NCBI GenBank assembly: GCA_033763355.1
Contig: JANRKT010000283.1
Span: 1-8,135 of the forward strand
Source of the DNA: JANRKT01 sp033763355
Lineage (GTDB): Bacteria; Bacteroidota; Bacteroidia; Chitinophagales; Chitinophagaceae
DNA length: 8,135 bases
Direction: 5' to 3'
The notes under the pieces are model-generated. The model had not been told where the DNA came from. It searched no databases and worked only from the letters and a program-made list of their open reading frames with translations. This document shows, piece by piece, positions 1-6,085 of this stretch. Position 1 is the first letter of the stretch. Each line of letters begins with the position of its first letter. The position numbers were made by a program, and so were the translations under genes.

Positions 1-1
1 C

Positions 2-547
2 GTGCAGGTGGTTGGCAGCCAGAACAGCGGGAGGGTGCACCTCGGCATCATGGCCAACTGGCAATTTTCACCACGTTTTGATTTGCGGTTTTATCCATTG
101 AACCTCATCTTCAGTGAAAAACGTTTCCGGTACAACCTGCGTTATCCTGAACCGGGTGAATCATCAACTGTTGTGGAACAGAAAGTGGAATCTATTGTAA
201 TGAGCTTTCCATTACAATTGCGGTTAAAGAGCGACCGCATCGGCAACATGCGGGTATATACACTTGCAGGCGCTAAAATTGACCTTGACCTGGCGAGTAA
301 TTCCGGCTCAAGAAACTCAGAGAACATTGTAAAAGTGAAACCTTTTGATTACGGTGTGGAAGCTGGTATCGGTTTCCAGTTCTTTTTTAAATACTTCATC
401 TTCTCCCCCGAAATAAAAATGAGCTATGGCCTGGGCAATGTGCACAGCCGTGATGAAAGCCTCAAATACTCCAATGTTATTGACAAGATGAATTCCCGCA
501 TGATTTTATTTTCGCTGCATTTTGAAGGGGGAGGGAAAGTGTTTTAA
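2..547 (+). CDS. porT: Type IX secretion system outer-membrane protein PorT (5'-truncated by window edge)
   Basis: PorT is an outer-membrane beta-barrel needed for the type IX secretion system, which exports proteins carrying a C-terminal sorting domain and supports gliding in Bacteroidota. The 181 visible codons hold the conserved core: a FDLRFYPLNLIFSEKRFRY stretch, then a central segment with SFPLQLRLKSDRI and RVYTLAGAKIDLDLASN, then FSPEIKMSYGL and the C-terminal strand ending ILFSLHFE. Charged turns alternate with amphipathic aromatic-ending strands, as in a small barrel. The frame is open to the left edge, so the GTG at base 2 is only the first visible codon; I estimate that about 50-60 N-terminal residues, including the signal peptide, lie outside. 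The last five residues (GGGKVF-type tail) follow the usual end of the family and are encoded by a G-rich run next to a small palindrome, so the C-terminus may have been extended by a repeat. The stop is TAA. The generic alternative name would be PorT-family outer-membrane barrel protein. Confidence 0.85.
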   Translation: MQVVGSQNSGRVHLGIMANWQFSPRFDLRFYPLNLIFSEKRFRYNLRYPEPGESSTVVEQKVESIVMSFPLQLRLKSDRIGNMRVYTLAGAKIDLDLASNSGSRNSENIVKVKPFDYGVEAGIGFQFFFKYFIFSPEIKMSYGLGNVHSRDESLKYSNVIDKMNSRMILFSLHFEGGGKVF

Positions 548-569
548 CCCCCATCTGCTAAGGGGAGAA
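527..569. repeat. Possible decayed G/C-rich palindromic repeat at the 3' end of porT
   Basis: A GGGGG run (527-531), a CCCCC run (548-552) and a GGGG run (562-565) lie within 40 bases around the porT stop. CCCCC can pair with either G run. With the downstream run it makes a short hairpin with a loop of about nine bases, CTGCTAAGG-like in its middle, which resembles the loop of the clear element at 7485-7520. No T tract follows, so it is a poor intrinsic terminator. Assignment to the same repeat family as the two downstream elements is inference from weak similarity. Confidence 0.3.
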
Positions 570-709
570 AGTATCTGTCATTGAAATTATCCTTTTTATT
601 ATGCACAAATGTATTTGTAACTTGAGAAGAGGAAAAGAAAGTTGCTATAAAATTTATAATTTGGTGATATTATCGAAACAAGAAGAAGTTTATAAAGTTA
701 ACTGGTTAT

Positions 710-1243
710 ATGAAAAACTCCGGATTACTTTTTTTAGCTGTCCTCTTGTTGTCCTGCCAACAAAGAAATAAAGAAGATCTGCAGAATACTAATGAGTTTT
801 CTTCTAATGATACTTCCAGTTTTTATAATAGCTGCTCTGACCTTCAAAGTTGGGTTGGTGGAATACAAGGTGTACCACCAAGTGATTCAACAAAACCGTA
901 TTTATTTTTAGAGTGCCATACAAATAATTCATTTGATATTATTTGTGTTCCGAAGATTGAATTTAAAATGAGAAGGGATATAAATCCTGACACCGTTTCC
1001 AATATGTTTTACAGAGCGGGTAAAAATGGTTATAAAGAACTAAACTGTTTTGCTTTTGTGCTTCCTAAAATCAAACCCAAAGAGCCGGAAAATGACAGGG
1101 ACGAATTTGACTATGTGTACCCCAGCAAAGTAATGATCTATAAAAACTCGGGCAATAGATGGGAACTTGTTAACTCACACATCATAAACTCATTTGAAGA
1201 ACTTGGGCGGCTGAAATTAAATACTGTCTTTGAGATAAAATAA
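710..1243 (+). CDS. Predicted lipoprotein of unknown function
   Basis: I do not recognise this 177-residue protein. It has a clear lipoprotein signal peptide: MKNSG, a hydrophobic core LLFLAVLLL, and the lipobox LLSC with the lipidated cysteine at residue 16, followed by a polar, Asn/Ser/Glu-rich linker to about residue 40. The mature part (about 40-177) has four further cysteines (42, 69, 79 and 113), which could form two disulfides in the periplasm or at the cell surface. It alternates short beta-like segments such as YLFLECH and FDIICVPKIEF with charged loops, and no catalytic motif is visible. The residues after C16 are QQRNKED; retention in the inner or outer membrane cannot be decided from them. 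The start at 710 is the only ATG that gives a complete signal peptide; there is no convincing Shine-Dalgarno sequence. It stands alone, 162 bp after porT and 140 bp before the regulator, and looks richer in A+T than its neighbours, which may mean it is a lineage-specific or acquired gene. Confidence 0.8.
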   Translation: MKNSGLLFLAVLLLSCQQRNKEDLQNTNEFSSNDTSSFYNSCSDLQSWVGGIQGVPPSDSTKPYLFLECHTNNSFDIICVPKIEFKMRRDINPDTVSNMFYRAGKNGYKELNCFAFVLPKIKPKEPENDRDEFDYVYPSKVMIYKNSGNRWELVNSHIINSFEELGRLKLNTVFEIK

Positions 1244-1383
1244 GAATTTCTCATTTATAGCTATCCACTGTGTGAGGTTTGCAGGAATAAACAATGCACA
1301 AAAACCCTGCTCATCTCATATAACCCGGTGTCGGGAATAATGATGGTGCAATCATAACAACAATATCGCTAACTTAGTATGCA

Positions 1384-3627
1384 TTGAAAAACTATTTATC
1401 ATCAGGCAAAAAAAAATCAGTTGATTCTGTCTTTCTCAAAAAAGCAGCAGGAATAGTTGTAAGCCATCTGGAAGAAGAACATTTTTCCGGAAATGAGCTG
1501 GCGGAAAAACTCTTTCTGAGCCGGGAGCAAACACACAGAAAGATCAAGCAAGCTACTTCGCTTTCTACCGGCAAATTCATCAGATATATCAAAATATTAA
1601 AGGCTTATAGTTACCTGCTCGAGGGAAATCTTTCTGTATCGGAGATCGGCTATAAGGTTGGTTTTGAAGACCCCGCTTATTTTAATAAATGTTTCAGGGA
1701 GGAAACCGGCTTGTCTCCCGGGGAAGTAAAAAAGAGTGGTGATATCATTCCGCTGACAAAAACCCCGCTCCTATCTTTTTACCAGCTACCTGAAATCAAA
1801 GACCAGTTGCAGAAAAATGGAATTGTATTCGAATTTCCGGAGTATAAAAAGAAAGAATTCCGCCTATCAAAAATTTGGTTGATAGCTGCTCCCCTTTTTG
1901 TGGTATTGCCAATTTCCCTCTTCTTCTTATTTGGAAAAAAGAGTAGTGCAAATAAAATTGACCTTGGTGAAAATGATCGTATCGCTGTACTGCCTTTTAC
2001 AAACCTAACGGGTGATTCAGCATTAGCCGGTATAGGTGATATAGCAAGTAGTTGGATTTCCAATCAGCTTGCTGAACTGAAAATGATACAAACCGTTCCT
2101 TACTTTACTGTCAAGCAATATCAATCTTATATCGGGATTTTGCCCGATGATCCGCAAGGCAGACCAACATTTGGTGATTTGGTGGCCGCCCGATATTTTA
2201 TAAATGGAAATTATTACCTGAAGGATAGCCAGGTTTATTTTGATGCCAGCTTTGTTGACGTCGGCTCGCTTCAAACAATTTATCGTTTGCCGCCAATGCA
2301 TAGCTCCGTGGACAGTTTGATGAATATAATTGAAGACATTCGTTTAAAATTTGCGGGGCTTATCACCAACCTTGATGAAGTAAAGCTGGGTAAACGCAAC
2401 CCTCCCAACTACGAAGCATACAATGCATTTCTTACAGGCTTGCACCAAATGACGGTTGGCCTGGCAACGTCGGAATCTCAATTATCCTTAGAAAAAGCTG
2501 CTGCACTGGAACCTGATTTTGTAATGCCTCGGATCTATTTAATCTGGTTTTACCAGGGAAAGAAATTAGATACGTTGCTGCAGCAAATTGCAGCGATACC
2601 AACTATCACCAAATATGAAAAAGATGTACATGATTATTGGTACCAGCTTTTGAATCACAATTATAAAGAATCGTTACGCTTGGTTTTTCAAAACCTGGAA
2701 AAATATCCCGGTGATTATTTCTTCAATTTGTTTGCCGGGCATAACGCCAAATCACTTTTTATGCCGCGTTTGGCCATCAAAGTGCTTAACCAGATAAGGG
2801 ATCCTTTGCCCAATAATGAAGGGGGTATATGGCATTATTATAAAGTGTGGAATTATACTGAATCCCTCATTATGCTTGCCCAATACCAGCAGGCAATGGA
2901 CTACCTGCAATCTGTTCCTCTGGAGCACTATAACCTTGCCATTCCTCACCTGTTAATTAATGTATTTGTCAAGCTTGGAAAAACGAGCCAGGAAGTAGAA
3001 AACCTGATTGAGAAAATTGCCGGGGAAAAGATGAAATATCTTATTGGTAAGTTTAAGGTGGAGGAACAAAAAGTATTTGCAGAGTATTACACCGTTGCAG
3101 CGTACCATTTCTACCTGGCAGGCAAAACTGAAACAGCCCGGTATTTTGCACAGAAAGCGGTTGCTGTTTATACTCTTATTCCTGGGCAGCAGGCTTATAA
3201 GTTTGATATTATTGACGCCTTATATCTTTCAGGTGATTTGCAAAGAACAAAAACCCATCTTACAAACGAATTAAAAAAAAATCAGACAAACGATGATTTG
3301 CTGATTTACCTGGCAAATGTGGAAGCTGCTATGGGTAATGAAAGCGCTGCCTTGAAAATCTTTTCCAGGTATGATACACTGTCACGGGTTTATTGGCGCA
3401 GACATGAGTTCCAATATAATAAGGATTATCTCAAAGCAAGAATTTATGCATTACTTGGTAAAAAGGAGCAGGCATTCGCTTTAGTAAAGAATGCTCTTGA
3501 CAAGGGGCAGCTTTACCATACCTGGGATTTCGGCGGGGATATATTTTTAAGATCATTGTTTGACTATATACCCTTCCGGGAAATAATAAAGCCGGTTGAC
3601 ATGGCCGATTCCACAATAAAACAATAA
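1384..3627 (+). CDS. Membrane-anchored AraC-type regulator with TolB-like and TPR-like sensor region
   Basis: This 747-residue protein appears to be a one-component membrane regulator. Residues 17-117 form an AraC/XylS-type DNA-binding domain with two helix-turn-helix units: about 36-57 (SGNELAEKLFLSREQTHRKI) and 84-106 (SVSEIGYKVGFEDPAYFNKC), followed by the usual GLSPGE end. A basic segment (155-164) precedes one transmembrane helix (about 164-184, IWLIAAPLFVVLPISLFFLF). Residues 198-300 match the TolB-like N-terminal fold often fused to regulators: IAVLPFTNLTGD, later YFINGNYYLKDSQVYF. Residues about 340-735 are helical repeats resembling TPRs, clearest at 572-596, 641-662 and 684-708. The expected topology is DNA-binding end in the cytoplasm and repeats outside. 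The start must be TTG: a TAG lies three codons upstream in frame, and the first internal Met is at residue 234, inside the TolB-like domain. The ATG at 1379 is in another frame and stops after two codons. The ligand and targets are unknown; the cupin gene 93 bp downstream is a candidate. Confidence 0.85.
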   Translation: MKNYLSSGKKKSVDSVFLKKAAGIVVSHLEEEHFSGNELAEKLFLSREQTHRKIKQATSLSTGKFIRYIKILKAYSYLLEGNLSVSEIGYKVGFEDPAYFNKCFREETGLSPGEVKKSGDIIPLTKTPLLSFYQLPEIKDQLQKNGIVFEFPEYKKKEFRLSKIWLIAAPLFVVLPISLFFLFGKKSSANKIDLGENDRIAVLPFTNLTGDSALAGIGDIASSWISNQLAELKMIQTVPYFTVKQYQSYIGILPDDPQGRPTFGDLVAARYFINGNYYLKDSQVYFDASFVDVGSLQTIYRLPPMHSSVDSLMNIIEDIRLKFAGLITNLDEVKLGKRNPPNYEAYNAFLTGLHQMTVGLATSESQLSLEKAAALEPDFVMPRIYLIWFYQGKKLDTLLQQIAAIPTITKYEKDVHDYWYQLLNHNYKESLRLVFQNLEKYPGDYFFNLFAGHNAKSLFMPRLAIKVLNQIRDPLPNNEGGIWHYYKVWNYTESLIMLAQYQQAMDYLQSVPLEHYNLAIPHLLINVFVKLGKTSQEVENLIEKIAGEKMKYLIGKFKVEEQKVFAEYYTVAAYHFYLAGKTETARYFAQKAVAVYTLIPGQQAYKFDIIDALYLSGDLQRTKTHLTNELKKNQTNDDLLIYLANVEAAMGNESAALKIFSRYDTLSRVYWRRHEFQYNKDYLKARIYALLGKKEQAFALVKNALDKGQLYHTWDFGGDIFLRSLFDYIPFREIIKPVDMADSTIKQ

Positions 3628-3665
3628 ATACAACAGGAGTACAACAAATTGCAACAATAATAAAA

Positions 3666-3682
3666 CCATTGTCTTTCAATGG
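3666..3682. other. Small hairpin between the regulator and cupin genes
   Basis: A perfect 6-bp inverted repeat, CCATTG and CAATGG, is separated by a five-base loop (TCTTT). It sits 38 bp after the regulator stop and 38 bp before the cupin start. No run of T follows, so it is not a classical terminator. It could be a weak transcript-processing or attenuation site, or chance in A/T-rich sequence. Confidence 0.25.
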
Positions 3683-3720
3683 CTTCATAACTTGATCACT
3701 ATTGTTAATCCTCAAAACAA

Positions 3721-4200
3721 ATGATCATGAAAAACAGTATGAAGGTTTTTGCTTTAGCAGCATTTTTATTTATAGCGGCAAAAAGTTCAGCGCAAACCAC
3801 GGCTTCAAAAGTAAAGCCGGATGCCGATAAAGAGCAACATATCTCCATCGAGCAATTTCCAAAAAACATGGTCATTAACCATCTGAATGGATGGGGAGGA
3901 ATGACGATAGCTATCAACGAACTACGAGCTGGTACTGATTTTGCACCCCTGCTTGAAGGATTAAAAAACAACAGTTGCCAGGTTCCGCATTGGGGATATA
4001 TTGTAAAAGGCTCCCTGAAGCTAAAATATGATGATGGAAAGGAAGTGGTGTTGAAAGCCGGTGATGTATTTTATATGGCGCCGGGTCATAAAGCTTCTGT
4101 TGTGGAAGATCTGAAATTAATAGATTTCAGTCCTGAAAAACAGATGAAAGAACTGATAAGTCATGTTGAGAAAAAAATTGCCGCATCAAAGCAGCAATAA
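3721..4200 (+). CDS. Secreted cupin-domain protein
   Basis: A 159-residue small exported protein. The signal peptide runs over residues 1-24 (MIMKNSMKVFALAAFLFIAA then KSSA) with probable cleavage before Gln25, a site typical of Bacteroidota; translation could begin at Met1 or Met3 without changing this. The rest is a single cupin barrel, about 55-140. Visible family signatures are PHWGYIVKGSLKLKY (89-103), then DDGKEVVLKAGDVFYMAPGH (104-123) with the cupin-2 pattern G(x)nPGH. Candidate metal ligands are His90 and His123; the second His and the Glu of the classical cupin-1 motif are not present at their usual spacing, so metal binding may be altered or absent. The C-terminus (138-159) is a charged helix. 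The enzymatic role is unknown; related proteins are usually annotated only as cupin domain-containing. Its position 93 bp after a membrane regulator, on the same strand, suggests co-transcription or regulation by it, but this is inference. Confidence 0.8.
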   Translation: MIMKNSMKVFALAAFLFIAAKSSAQTTASKVKPDADKEQHISIEQFPKNMVINHLNGWGGMTIAINELRAGTDFAPLLEGLKNNSCQVPHWGYIVKGSLKLKYDDGKEVVLKAGDVFYMAPGHKASVVEDLKLIDFSPEKQMKELISHVEKKIAASKQQ

Positions 4201-4232
4201 ATTATCAGGCTCAGTAAGAAAGTATTCTTTCC

Positions 4233-4288
4233 TGCTTCTCAGGCTAGTCTATGCTTTGTGCGCCTTTCCGCAACTCGCCTGAGAAGCA
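4233..4288. repeat. Perfect 12-bp inverted repeat with nested hairpin
   Basis: The arm TGCTTCTCAGGC (4233-4244) and the arm GCCTGAGAAGCA (4277-4288) are exact reverse complements, with a 32-base spacer. Inside the spacer TGCG (4259-4262) and CGCA (4269-4272) form a second, smaller stem. The structure lies between two convergent genes, so it could act as a two-sided terminator or transcript-end stabiliser, although neither side carries a strong T tract. It could equally be a mobile palindromic repeat. Confidence 0.7.
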
Positions 4289-4310
4289 AAATCTTTAATC
4301 CTCCTTTCCG

Positions 4311-4357
4311 CCGTCCGAGTGGCTTGCGCTGCATTGCAACCGCACATACGCGGACGG
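4311..4357. repeat. G/C-rich inverted repeat downstream of the Wzi/RemB-like gene
   Basis: CCGTCCG (4311-4317) and CGGACGG (4351-4357) are exact reverse complements, 33 bases apart. The interior contains TTGC (4324-4327) and GCAA (4336-4339), which can form an inner stem. The segment is more G/C-rich than the flanking DNA and codes for nothing convincing. On the minus strand it lies about 40 bases beyond the stop of the Wzi/RemB-like gene. It may be a repeat element or a folded transcript end. Confidence 0.6.
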
Positions 4358-4366
4358 GGAGCCCAC

Positions 4367-4394
4367 TCACCATTCACCATTGCCCATTGCCCCC
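4367..4394. repeat. Short heptamer tandem array (TCACCAT-like)
   Basis: Four consecutive seven-base units: TCACCAT, TCACCAT, TGCCCAT and TGCCCCC. The first two are identical and the others diverge by two or three bases. The array runs directly into the TAG stop of the minus-strand Wzi/RemB-like gene, whose last stop base overlaps it at 4394. Short heptamer arrays of this kind are, from my recollection, common in intergenic DNA of Bacteroidota. Confidence 0.6.
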
Positions 4395-6052
4395 TAATAA
4401 TCATACTCCCTCCTGTGCATATTCCATCTTATGCCAAGTGATGCGGTGGTGCTGTTGCTGCTGCCGGTTATTTTACGCAGTAATAAGCTGGCTTCAATAA
4501 AAAAATTTTCTTCCCATTCGTAAGCAAGATAGAGGTTTGCATTGACCACTTTTGATTCGGTGCCGGTTACAATTTTATAACCGTAATTAAAGGGCCTTGT
4601 GGTATTGGGCAGAAAAATACTGTTGCCGAGGTTGGCGCCGCCGGTATCCACGCCCTGCAGGTAACTCACAATGCGGCCCTGTATATACCATTTGGGCGCA
4701 GGCTGGTAACGTGCAATCAACACCAGCTCCCTGAAATCAGCGCCCAGCGGGTGTGCCAGCGGCTGGTTGTAATGTGTATAATTGGCAACGGTATCGGTAT
4801 GCGAATAAGTAAAAGGCCTCACCCAGTTGGCTTCGGCGTGCAGGTCGAGGTTTTTTAAACCAAATGCATCAATGTATTTACCGCCTAATTGCAGCGCCCA
4901 TTTGTTGGCCCACCACCCTGTGCCGTTCCTTATCTCACTCAGTTTAAATTCATCCAGCATCACCTGTGTATAAAACTGGAAGCGTCTGGCCACATTGGCT
5001 TTTATATCAAAACCAATCAGTGCATTGTCAGGGCTGCCCGCCTGCTGCTCAACAGGCCTTAAGAAGATAACGGGGTTGAGGTATAAAAAATCAAAGCGGT
5101 CTTTCCTGCCAAATGCAATGCCTTCAAACACACCAAAGGTTAACCATTTGGGCGCATTAAAGCTGATGTGGTGGATGGCAGCATATTTTTTAGAGAGCAA
5201 ACTGTCCGTTGCGCCGCGTTTGTATTGCGGGGTAAGCTCCATTACCATAAAATTGTAATTCAGTTTCCATACACGGGTGTTGATTTTCAGAAAGAGCATG
5301 TTATTGCTGTAATCGCTCAGGAACAAACTGCGGTAACCGTTGCCGATAAAATTCCTGTCGTACCCAAACTGGAAGTTGATGAACTTTGCCGCATTGAAAG
5401 TAATGTAACCACGTGCATCAAAATAATCCACGCCGGTTCTTTTAAATGCTTTGTAAAACCCAGCTCCCGGCACAGCACGGAACCCGCTGATGCGGTTCTG
5501 CAGAAACAATGGCCCTCTTTCCTGGTTCTCGGATAAATAAGTCTGGAAGCCGAGTTTTTTTGCAATCAGCCCCCTTGCCACAAGGCCCCTTGTGTTGAGG
5601 TAAAGAAATTCATTGTTATTGTTTTCCTTCATGGCCTGCAACTGCAGCACGGGGTTTACAGAAAGAAAAAAATCTTCCTGGTCCACTTCAAGAAAATTGG
5701 ACTGTGTTTTATAAAAAGTATTCCACAAACTTTTTTTGCTCTGAAAGCTTTCTTTGCTGCCGGTAACCCATTCACTGTTGTTCATCAAAGCGCTCTGCAG
5801 GTTGTGTTCATCCACACGGGAAAGGTTATTGTTTACATCTGCTTTTACTTTTTCAAGCGTGTTTACCCACCATTTGCGGGGAAAGGGTTTGAGAAAAGAA
5901 AAATTCAGCAGCGAATCTTTCTGTAATTTGATTTCGAGACGGTCGAGCAGGATATAATCTTTGGCGCCCTGTTGTAAAAAAGTACTTTGGGCACCGGCAG
6001 AGAAGGGTACAACAATTATAAGGAGTCTTACAACTGTTTTAATAATTTGCAT
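4394..6052 (-). CDS. Outer-membrane beta-barrel of the capsule-assembly Wzi / gliding RemB type
   Basis: A 552-residue outer-membrane protein. Residues 1-21 are a signal peptide (MQIIKTVVRLLIIVVPFSAG then A) with probable cleavage before Gln22. A periplasmic-type region of about 100 residues follows, with the conserved-looking FLKPFPRKWW at 53-62, and then a long series of beta strands to the end. Motifs I associate with the Wzi/RemB family are GYDRNFIGNGYRSLFLSDYS (230-249), FGRKDRFDFLYLNPVIFLRP (314-333), IGFDIKANVARRFQFYTQVM (346-365) and GWWANKWALQLGGKYIDAFG (379-398). Wzi binds group 1 capsule polysaccharide in Enterobacteria; RemB is a Flavobacterium gliding-motility surface protein. 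Which role applies cannot be told from one sequence. The last strand ends SLGIRWNMHRREYDY; a few residues follow the usual aromatic barrel end. The start ATG gives a complete signal peptide and lies 33 bp from the divergent pyrC start. Downstream on its strand there are only repeats, so it is probably monocistronic. Confidence 0.75.
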   Translation of the reverse strand: MQIIKTVVRLLIIVVPFSAGAQSTFLQQGAKDYILLDRLEIKLQKDSLLNFSFLKPFPRKWWVNTLEKVKADVNNNLSRVDEHNLQSALMNNSEWVTGSKESFQSKKSLWNTFYKTQSNFLEVDQEDFFLSVNPVLQLQAMKENNNNEFLYLNTRGLVARGLIAKKLGFQTYLSENQERGPLFLQNRISGFRAVPGAGFYKAFKRTGVDYFDARGYITFNAAKFINFQFGYDRNFIGNGYRSLFLSDYSNNMLFLKINTRVWKLNYNFMVMELTPQYKRGATDSLLSKKYAAIHHISFNAPKWLTFGVFEGIAFGRKDRFDFLYLNPVIFLRPVEQQAGSPDNALIGFDIKANVARRFQFYTQVMLDEFKLSEIRNGTGWWANKWALQLGGKYIDAFGLKNLDLHAEANWVRPFTYSHTDTVANYTHYNQPLAHPLGADFRELVLIARYQPAPKWYIQGRIVSYLQGVDTGGANLGNSIFLPNTTRPFNYGYKIVTGTESKVVNANLYLAYEWEENFFIEASLLLRKITGSSNSTTASLGIRWNMHRREYDY

Positions 6053-6085
6053 GTTTTAATGGTTTAGTAAGTAAGGCGTCAAGTT

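Noticed and set aside
642..664. Possible promoter for the lipoprotein gene (TATAATTTGG region)
   Set aside because: The TAnnTTTG spacing is off by one and no -33 TTTG lies at the right distance.
1324..1335. Small hairpin CCCG-GTGT-CGGG upstream of the regulator
   Set aside because: Only four base pairs, no T tract and no second copy seen; easily chance.
3705..3971. 88-codon minus-strand frame over the cupin gene
   Set aside because: Overlaps the cupin coding region antisense; no family features.
4367..4394. CRISPR-like tandem repeat
   Set aside because: Units are seven bases with no spacers; this is a simple heptamer array.
4258..4500. 80-codon plus-strand open frame across the convergent gap
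   Set aside because: It is built on the inverted repeats and overlaps the end of the Wzi/RemB-like gene; the composition (runs of Cys, Pro and Arg) is not protein-like.
5168..5536. 122-codon plus-strand open frame inside the Wzi/RemB-like gene
   Set aside because: It is the antisense shadow of a well-supported barrel protein and shows no domain or signal peptide.
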